The position numbers and the translations under genes are program-made. A model generated the notes under the pieces. It ran no database searches. It was given only the letters and a program-made list of their open reading frames with translations, and had not been told where the DNA came from. 6,343 nt of DNA. Source: Armatimonadota bacterium. Its GTDB lineage: Bacteria > Armatimonadota > Fimbriimonadia > Fimbriimonadales > Fimbriimonadaceae. Shown here one piece after another: positions 1 to 6,343 of the stretch; positions within the stretch are counted from its first letter, which is position 1; every line of letters starts with the position of its first letter. The stretch lies in NCBI GenBank assembly GCA_023423495.1, contig JAFAFM010000238.1:1-6343 (forward strand). Direction: 5' to 3'.

Positions 1-444
1 ATCTTGAAACGCCGCGATCTTAGCGGGAACGGATCTATCCGTCGGGCGAGCATTGTCCTTCGGAATCACTACGTACTCGGCAAAGCCGCCGTCCACGTCC
101 ACCCCAAGGATTTCCGTGTTGACACAGACATGACCCTGACCATTCATACATTGGCGACAGCGACCGCAAACAATATGCGATTCGCTGGAAACGAACTGGC
201 CGACTTGACGGTCGGTTACGTCCGGAGCAACTTCGACAATCGTGCCGCAGAACTCATGACCAATGATGCGGGGCGGCTTGATTCTGGATGCAGACCAGGC
301 ATCCCAGGAGTAAATATGGAGGTCAGTCCCACACACCGATGCCGCTTCAAGTTTGATCTTGACGCAGCCCGAACGGATAGTCGGTTCGGGGGCATCGATG
401 ATTTCCACGCCCGGCGCGGGGCGCATCTTCGCAATCGCTTTCAC
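1..444 (-). CDS. tdh: L-threonine 3-dehydrogenase, N-terminal part (runs off left edge)
   Basis: Zinc-dependent medium-chain dehydrogenase. The family oxidises L-threonine with NAD+ to 2-amino-3-ketobutyrate, the first step of threonine breakdown to glycine and acetyl-CoA, in the cytoplasm. The 148 residues visible are the GroES-like catalytic domain; the Rossmann domain lies beyond the edge. Catalytic zinc and proton-relay residues are seen in CGTDLHIY (Cys38, Thr40, His43) and GHE (His63, Glu64). The structural-zinc cysteines are Cys93, Cys96, Cys99 and Cys107. His90, which in E. coli Tdh influences substrate specificity, sits at the same position (ESHIVCG). The HIYSWDAWS segment is typical of Tdh rather than of general alcohol or sorbitol dehydrogenases. 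The GTG start at 444 gives VKAIAKM, matching the E. coli MKALSKL start with identical Cys38 numbering; no clear Shine-Dalgarno precedes it. It starts 20 nt after the sdhC stop, so co-transcription is likely. A related threonine or polyol dehydrogenase remains possible because the C-terminus is missing. Confidence 0.9.
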   Translation of the reverse strand, partial: MKAIAKMRPAPGVEIIDAPEPTIRSGCVKIKLEAASVCGTDLHIYSWDAWSASRIKPPRIIGHEFCGTIVEVAPDVTDRQVGQFVSSESHIVCGRCRQCMNGQGHVCVNTEILGVDVDGGFAEYVVIPKDNARPTDRSVPAKIAAFQD

Positions 445-464
445 CGAAGGTGGATTGTACCGTT

Positions 465-2550
<2,086 letters not shown>

Positions 2551-2554
2551 CCCA

Positions 2555-3028
2555 TTACCAGGTTCCCGCGACCTTCTCATGGATGTATTCCGTGAGATGG
2601 TCGATGTGGTACAGATCGTGGCCGAAAAGTTGGTTGGCTTGATCAATCACCGTCTGGGGCCCTTTTTCGTTGTGAACGATGCTGTTGGCGAAAGCTTCTG
2701 CCGGTAGGCCGCGAAGGTACGCGATGGTTGTCGCCCGCTCGTCCGCGAACTTCTTCAGCGACTCAAACACATCCCAGTCCTGGTACTTCATATCTTCCGC
2801 CCGAAGGCCCTCGTCCATCCCCTGAACGGGCGAACCCGGAGTCGTCACGGCAAGTTCTATCCGCCCACGAAGGATAGGCTCCCAATCCGCCAAGTGGGCA
2901 ATTGCCTCACGCAGGGTGAAGCGATTAGGATTCGTCTTCTCGTCATGTCGGCCGACCGGAACCTGCTCCACCAAGCGCTGGACGATTCTGGGGCCGAATT
3001 CAAGTCCTGGAAACAGATAGGCGTTCAT
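2555..3028 (-). CDS. DinB/YfiT-like putative metal-binding protein
   Basis: A small (157 residue) cytoplasmic protein of the DinB_2/YfiT four-helix-bundle superfamily. Members bind a divalent metal through three histidines; some are thiol (mycothiol or bacillithiol) transferases, and most have no assigned reaction. The first His is seen in helix 2 (His45 in EAIAHLADWE). The C-terminal HxxxH pair is in the last helix (His137 and His141 in GHDLYHIDHL), with His144 nearby. The spacing and the AHL...DWE context are typical. There is no signal peptide or membrane segment. The ATG at 3028 is preceded by AGGA at 3039-3036, 7 nt upstream on the minus strand. The gene diverges from the superoxide dismutase gene over 80 bp and ends 4 nt from the enolase stop. 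It is not the DNA polymerase IV also called DinB. Its substrate cannot be read from the sequence; proximity to an oxidative-stress gene is only suggestive. Confidence 0.8.
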   Translation of the reverse strand: MNAYLFPGLEFGPRIVQRLVEQVPVGRHDEKTNPNRFTLREAIAHLADWEPILRGRIELAVTTPGSPVQGMDEGLRAEDMKYQDWDVFESLKKFADERATTIAYLRGLPAEAFANSIVHNEKGPQTVIDQANQLFGHDLYHIDHLTEYIHEKVAGTW

Positions 3029-3035
3029 GAGCCCA

Positions 3036-3039
3036 TCCT
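3036..3039 (-). promoter_or_regulatory. Shine-Dalgarno for the DinB-like gene
   Basis: AGGA on the minus strand, within GGTAGGATGGG, with 7 nt to the ATG at 3028. The spacing is standard and supports that start. Confidence 0.5.
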
Positions 3040-3090
3040 ACCAAAGGCGCGTGGTCGCCTGTCCACACCCAAGTCGCGTTTAAGGGTTGT

Positions 3091-3096
3091 GGAGGT
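3091..3096 (+). promoter_or_regulatory. Strong Shine-Dalgarno for the superoxide dismutase gene
   Basis: GGAGGT lies 12 nt before the ATG at 3109. It is the only full-consensus site correctly placed before a start in this window, and it fixes the start that includes the twin-arginine signal. Confidence 0.65.
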
Positions 3097-3108
3097 AGGC
3101 TTAATCTG

Positions 3109-3846
3109 ATGCCAGGAAAGAAACTTACCCGTCGGCAGATGCTCATCGTCGGCGCTGCAGGCACCGCAACGCTCGCCGGTTTGCCGAGCTTTGGAATGAA
3201 CTATACAGAGGAGAAGAACAAGAAAATGGAACCCAAACTAGTCCGAGTACCCGATGCAAATGATATTGCAAAAGCCGTCGCCGGAACGCCGAAGGTAGGC
3301 ATTCAAGCTAAGACTCATGAAGAGCATTTGAAGCTGTGGCAGGGCTATGCAAACAAGACGAACGAGATTCGCAAGGCGCTCACTTCGATGGAGGTCGATC
3401 CTTCAAAGGCAAACCAGATCTATTCCGACATGCGCGCTTTGAAGGTGAACTACGCGTTTGCATACGGTGGCTACGTCAATCACAACGTTTACTTCGAGAC
3501 GTTGGGCGGCAGTGGCGGCCCAGCGACGGGTGATGTCGCAACGCTTATCAACGAAGCTTACGGCTCCTTCGATAAGTGGCTGGCCGACTGGAAAGCGACC
3601 GGGATTGCGGGTCGGGGCTGGGCCTACCTAGGGTACGACCATGAAGAGCAGAGGGTCTGGACGTACATCGGCGACTCTCAGGACACCTTCCCGGCTTGGA
3701 ACAACACCCTACTCCTCGCGATGGACGTGTATGAGCATGCGTACTACTTGGACTTCCAAACGGCGCGCGCCAAATACATCGATGCGTATGTGCAAGTCAT
3801 CGATTGGAATGCCGTAAACGCGCGCTTAAAGAAAGCTCGCGGTTAG
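3109..3846 (+). CDS. Fe/Mn-family superoxide dismutase with twin-arginine signal
   Basis: Predicted to convert superoxide to oxygen and hydrogen peroxide. The 245-residue product begins with a Tat-type signal (LTRRQMLIVGAAG, Arg8-Arg9, hydrophobic core to about residue 28), so it probably acts outside the cytoplasm; cofactor loading before export would explain Tat use. Metal ligands by alignment with E. coli SodB are His73, His125 (VNHNVYFETLGG), Asp206 and His210 (DVYEHAYYLDF). The C-terminal alpha/beta domain is typical (GRGWAYLGYD, YIDAYVQVIDWNAV). Departures from canonical SODs: the second-shell Gln is absent from both usual sites (Gly121 at the FeSOD site, Ala167 at the MnSOD site). The gateway His is absent, with HLKLWQGY replacing HxxxHHxxY and one residue fewer before the Tyr. 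The start is supported by GGAGGT 12 nt upstream. The gene overlaps the next, convergent gene by 4 nt at their stops. Family membership is secure; metal preference and activity level are not. Confidence 0.87.
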   Translation: MPGKKLTRRQMLIVGAAGTATLAGLPSFGMNYTEEKNKKMEPKLVRVPDANDIAKAVAGTPKVGIQAKTHEEHLKLWQGYANKTNEIRKALTSMEVDPSKANQIYSDMRALKVNYAFAYGGYVNHNVYFETLGGSGGPATGDVATLINEAYGSFDKWLADWKATGIAGRGWAYLGYDHEEQRVWTYIGDSQDTFPAWNNTLLLAMDVYEHAYYLDFQTARAKYIDAYVQVIDWNAVNARLKKARG

Positions 3847-4571
3847 TTTTCCGGAAACGCGTTCTGCCTGCCGAACTTAGAATTTTTAGCTTCGGTGGGC
3901 AGAATCTTAAATGTCAACTTGATCCTAAATGGCGGCACATCCAGGTCTGGACCTTGTGACTTCTCCGCCGAGGCCTTATCCAAGAAGATTTCCTTCTCCA
4001 CGCTGAAGCGGAGATCGTCAGAGCTTGTCAGGTAAACCGGCACCCCTTCCTTCGAGCGAAACACACTTTGCCTCACTTCGTCTCCCTGACTGAGTCGCAG
4101 AAACGTTGTTATCGTGCCGTCATCGTTTACGCGCGGTGCGATGTGAAACTCAGTGTCCAACACATCGTCGCTTGTCTTCCAGCGACGATTGTTTGATAAC
4201 GTCGTTGTGGACTTCCAAACGTAGTTTCTGGTGGGACATTCTATCTCCATCTGGAGTTCAAGTTGCATTGGTTTTACGTCGAAAAGTTGGACGTAACGGG
4301 TAACTTCGGCAATCTGCTCCGGGGTGCCATCCACCACCAAAATTCCCTTGGAATCTTGGGCGGTCAGCTTTACGCCGTCTGGAATTAGGCCGCCCGAAAT
4401 AGCAGTAAAATGCCCCAAGCGAGGCGTACCCTGCCGGAAAAAGTCTTTGGCCTCGAAGCCTGCCAGCATCGCGATTAACTTTGAAGGAGTTAGATGCTTA
4501 AGCGATATCTCATCCGCTTCCGCTCCCGAAATGCAACCCAACGCCAATACCAAACCCGTCAACCACCGCAT
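3843..4571 (-). CDS. Exported secretin N-domain-like protein of unknown function
   Basis: The 242-residue product has a signal peptide (MRWLTGLVLALGCISGAEA, likely cut after Ala19). It is followed by a secretin/NolW-type N-domain: ISLKHLTPSKLIAML (about 22-36), then VKLTAQDSKGILVVDGTPEQ and IAEVTRYVQLFDVKPMQLEL (about 67-106). This echoes the secretin pattern of an unstructured aD.rtn.LlV.G stretch, a tpeqi..v helix and LDv.p..v.le. A later stretch, FHIAPRVNDDGTITTFLRL (142-160) and EGVPVYL (175-181), resembles the start of the secretin beta-domain. The protein then ends, without the gate and membrane strands needed for an outer-membrane pore. It may be a periplasmic partner of a larger secretin or an independent sensor or binding protein. 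It lies 38 nt after the CorC-like gene on the same strand and is probably its operon partner. No Shine-Dalgarno is obvious before the ATG. The fold assignment is by motif resemblance only; I do not recognise a named gene. Confidence 0.7.
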   Translation of the reverse strand: MRWLTGLVLALGCISGAEADEISLKHLTPSKLIAMLAGFEAKDFFRQGTPRLGHFTAISGGLIPDGVKLTAQDSKGILVVDGTPEQIAEVTRYVQLFDVKPMQLELQMEIECPTRNYVWKSTTTLSNNRRWKTSDDVLDTEFHIAPRVNDDGTITTFLRLSQGDEVRQSVFRSKEGVPVYLTSSDDLRFSVEKEIFLDKASAEKSQGPDLDVPPFRIKLTFKILPTEAKNSKFGRQNAFPEN

Positions 4572-4609
4572 GATTGCTGGACGTATGGCCGCTAGGTGAT
4601 AAGTTCAGA

Positions 4610-6088
4610 TTATTCTTCGAATAGGCTGGCTTCGACTGCCTGCGGCAAACGATCTACTTTCAGCTTTTTGATGCGCCGGCCGTCTGTCTCAGCGATCGTG
4701 AACTTCAGCCCGCCCGATTCGATCGATTCTTCCCTCTTAGGCTGTCGACCGAAGAGTCCAAACACGTAACCGGCGATCGTATCGAACTCCTCTGAATCGA
4801 GCTCACTGTTTAGGACGCTATTGAGATCGTCCACGTGCACCTTGCCATGCACAAGATAAGTGTCGCCATCTACTTGCACGATTTCCGGCTCTTCCACGTC
4901 ATATTCGTCGACAATCTCGCCGACCAGTTCCTCGACGATGTCCTCAGTGGTCACAACGCCGGCTGTCCCGCCAAATTCATCCTGGACAATCGCCATCTCG
5001 CTCCGGCTTTGTCGCATCTCCCGAAGCAAGTCGTTCAAGGACTTGCCCTCAGGCACAAACATCGGCGGCCGCATGATCTTACGGAGGCTTGGTTTGTCCG
5101 ACTGCAAAACCGCCATTAAGAGATCTTTGGCGTGCACGATTCCAACGATTTGGTCATCGGTGTCCTCGTAAATCGGAATTCGCGATTTGCCGCTCCGCTT
5201 CACCAAGTCGACAATATCTTTGGGGTCGCTGGTGATGGGTACAGCTTCGAGGTCGACCCGCGGGGTCATCACTTCCCTTGCGATAGTGTCGCTGAATTCG
5301 AAAACAGAGTGCAGAAGTTCCTTTTCTTCGACTTCGATCTCACCTGTTTCCTGGGCCGTTTCCACGAGGTTTTTGATCTCTTCTTCGGCTTGATTCGCAA
5401 TCGTGAAGCTAGCCCGTCCGCCAAATCTGGACGTCAGCAACCCGGCGATCGATGAGAGAAGGGATGCCGGGGGCGAAAGGACGGCAGAAGTGATCTTCAC
5501 AAAGCCGTAAAGCTTCAGTGCCACCCGGTGCGGGACGAGCGCAGCATAACTCTTAGGCACCAACTCAAACATGAGGTTGATAAGAGCGATTGGAAGTGCC
5601 ACTGCAATCAATGCGAGCACGAATAAAGTCGTCGGATCAATCCCGCCGAAGTTTTCGCCTAGCCAGGCGGCAAGGCCCGGAACCAGGAAAAGACCCGTCA
5701 AGATCATGGCCACGCGGCAGAAATGGGATGCCAATGTACAGGCGGCCACGTACTTTGCTTTCCTATCTAAGATCATTTGGAGGCGTTCCAGATCGTGAGG
5801 GTGTTCCTCGCGTGCAAATTTGACATGCACTGGCCGTATCAATTCGACTGCCGTTTCGCCCGCGACATAAATTCCGTTCAGGATGATAATCGCCAGAACG
5901 CCGAGTACCGGATACCAGCCAGCGGAAGGCATGACCATGGTATCCAGCTGATGCGCAAACTCGCTGTTCTTTTGCCCCATCACAACGAGGGCGGTTAATG
6001 CTGAACCCAATAGGATCGTTAGGGTTGTTTCGATTCGGCGCCGCGGCGAGCCGCTTTGCCGGTTACGTTCTGGAGGTTGATCCTTCAT
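4610..6088 (-). CDS. CNNM/CorC-HlyC family membrane protein with paired CBS domains
   Basis: Integral membrane protein of the DUF21 (CNNM)-CBS-CorC_HlyC type. Relatives are linked to Mg2+/Co2+ efflux or resistance, but many bacterial paralogues are uncharacterised, and 'hemolysin' is a historical label. Of 492 residues, the N-terminus is short and basic. Hydrophobic segments lie at about 22-37, 58-78, 112-142 and 154-174, followed by FELVPKSYA (175-183), the counterpart of the family's G-E-x-x-P-K motif. A linker with EVEEKELLHSVFEFSD leads to CBS1 (REVMTPRVDLEAV, 271-283, to about 330) and CBS2 (IMRPPMFVPEGKS to DEFGGTAGVVTTEDIVEELV, about 338-395). The C-terminal CorC_HlyC domain is about 405-482. 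CBS pairs of this type often bind ATP-Mg. I chose the ATG at 6088, 19 nt after the upstream stop; a TTG at 6127 would add 13 residues and overlap the upstream gene. Probably one operon with the PAP2 gene upstream and the secretin-like gene downstream. Confidence 0.9.
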   Translation of the reverse strand: MKDQPPERNRQSGSPRRRIETTLTILLGSALTALVVMGQKNSEFAHQLDTMVMPSAGWYPVLGVLAIIILNGIYVAGETAVELIRPVHVKFAREEHPHDLERLQMILDRKAKYVAACTLASHFCRVAMILTGLFLVPGLAAWLGENFGGIDPTTLFVLALIAVALPIALINLMFELVPKSYAALVPHRVALKLYGFVKITSAVLSPPASLLSSIAGLLTSRFGGRASFTIANQAEEEIKNLVETAQETGEIEVEEKELLHSVFEFSDTIAREVMTPRVDLEAVPITSDPKDIVDLVKRSGKSRIPIYEDTDDQIVGIVHAKDLLMAVLQSDKPSLRKIMRPPMFVPEGKSLNDLLREMRQSRSEMAIVQDEFGGTAGVVTTEDIVEELVGEIVDEYDVEEPEIVQVDGDTYLVHGKVHVDDLNSVLNSELDSEEFDTIAGYVFGLFGRQPKREESIESGGLKFTIAETDGRRIKKLKVDRLPQAVEASLFEE

Positions 6089-6107
6089 TCTTGCTTCGTC
6101 TGCTTTC

Positions 6108-6343
6108 CTATTTTGGCAATAATCCAAAAATCAAGAGGCCAGTGATAACTCCGACCGCGGCCCCCAAACACAATTCGATGATGGTGTGGATCTTCGCTTC
6201 CCAACGACTTTGCGCCACCAACGCGGCCAACATAAAGGCGATGCCGGTGGCTAAGGCGTTCTCGGTGAGGAACATGGCAGAGGTGGCGAGGAGGAATGCA
6301 AACGCGGAGTGACCGCTCACCAAGCCACCGTGGAGAACCCGTC
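6108..6343 (-). CDS. PAP2-type phosphatase, C-terminal part (runs off right edge)
   Basis: The last 77 complete codons before the stop at 6110-6108 encode a membrane protein ending typical of type 2 phosphatidic acid phosphatases, which remove phosphate from lipid phosphates or undecaprenyl diphosphate at the membrane. GLVSGHSAFAF corresponds to motif 2 (consensus PSGH), carrying the catalytic histidine; here Pro is replaced by Val. LVAQSRWEAKIHTIIELCLGAAVG corresponds to motif 3 (SRx5Hx3D); the SR and His are kept and the final acid is Glu. Hydrophobic segments cover about the whole fragment, ending IFGLLPK. Motif 1 and the start lie beyond the edge. The variant LVAQSR..A.IHT..E resembles the PAP2 subgroup sometimes associated with DgkA-type lipid kinases. 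It sits 19 nt upstream of the CorC-like gene, in the same direction. Family assignment is good; the substrate is unknown. Confidence 0.75.
   Translation of the reverse strand, partial: RVLHGGLVSGHSAFAFLLATSAMFLTENALATGIAFMLAALVAQSRWEAKIHTIIELCLGAAVGVITGLLIFGLLPK

Noticed and set aside
3045..3060. Short inverted repeat AGGCG-N6-CGCCT in the DinB/SOD divergent spacer
   Set aside because: Only 5 bp per arm, with no matching second site or promoter elements; not distinguishable from chance.
3848..3857. Perfect 10-bp palindrome TTTCCGGAAA just after the SOD stop
   Set aside because: Too short and without a loop or T-run for a terminator; it lies within the coding end of the opposing gene and can arise by chance.
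4297..4304. Second copy of the dyad half-site CGGGTAAC
   Set aside because: A single half-site inside the secretin-like coding region without its inverted partner; likely coincidental.
4530..4571. Possible lipoprotein signal (Cys13 in LALGC) in the secretin-like protein
   Set aside because: The lipobox is poor (Ala-Leu-Gly-Cys order), and the AEA site six residues later is a better ordinary signal-peptidase site.
6089..6127. TTG start for the CorC-like gene
   Set aside because: It would overlap the upstream stop by 20 nt, has no Shine-Dalgarno and adds only polar non-conserved residues; the ATG at 6088 is simpler.

Overview
This is a compact bacterial chromosomal segment of seven protein-coding genes on both strands, with almost no spare intergenic DNA. 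I see no mobile element, CRISPR array, tRNA or rRNA gene, and no gene-free stretch of 300 bases. Moderate GC content, a type-B succinate dehydrogenase cytochrome b, a Tat-exported Fe/Mn superoxide dismutase, a DinB-fold protein and a small secretin-like protein suggest an environmental, non-proteobacterial lineage. Armatimonadota (Fimbriimonas-like) is my low-confidence guess; the window holds no phylogenetic marker strong enough to settle it.

Left part (1-2550), central metabolism. An L-threonine 3-dehydrogenase gene (minus strand, running off the left edge) lies 20 nt behind a five-helix succinate dehydrogenase cytochrome b gene (minus strand). This pair diverges from enolase (plus strand) across a 55-bp spacer. 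The spacer holds a perfect 8+8 bp dyad, and its loop carries a Shine-Dalgarno-like GGAGGT. Glycolysis (enolase), the TCA cycle and respiration (SDH) and amino-acid catabolism (Tdh) therefore radiate from one small control region.

Middle part (2551-3846), probable stress functions. A DinB/YfiT-like metal-binding protein (minus) converges on enolase with a 4-nt gap and diverges from an Fe/Mn-family superoxide dismutase (plus). The dismutase has a twin-arginine signal, so it is probably exported. It keeps all four metal ligands but lacks the usual second-shell Gln and gateway His.

Right part (3843-6343), a minus-strand envelope cluster. In transcription order it has the C-terminal part of a PAP2-type phosphatase (cut by the right edge), a CNNM/CorC-HlyC-type membrane protein with paired CBS domains, and an exported protein resembling an isolated secretin N-domain without a pore domain. 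Spacing is 19 and 38 nt, consistent with one operon whose promoter lies outside the window. The last gene overlaps the superoxide dismutase tail to tail by 4 nt.

Most genes are ordinary housekeeping. The items most worth a second look are the dyad in the enolase/sdhC spacer, the atypical exported superoxide dismutase, the pore-less mini-secretin, and the cytochrome b gene that is followed by tdh instead of sdhA/sdhB.
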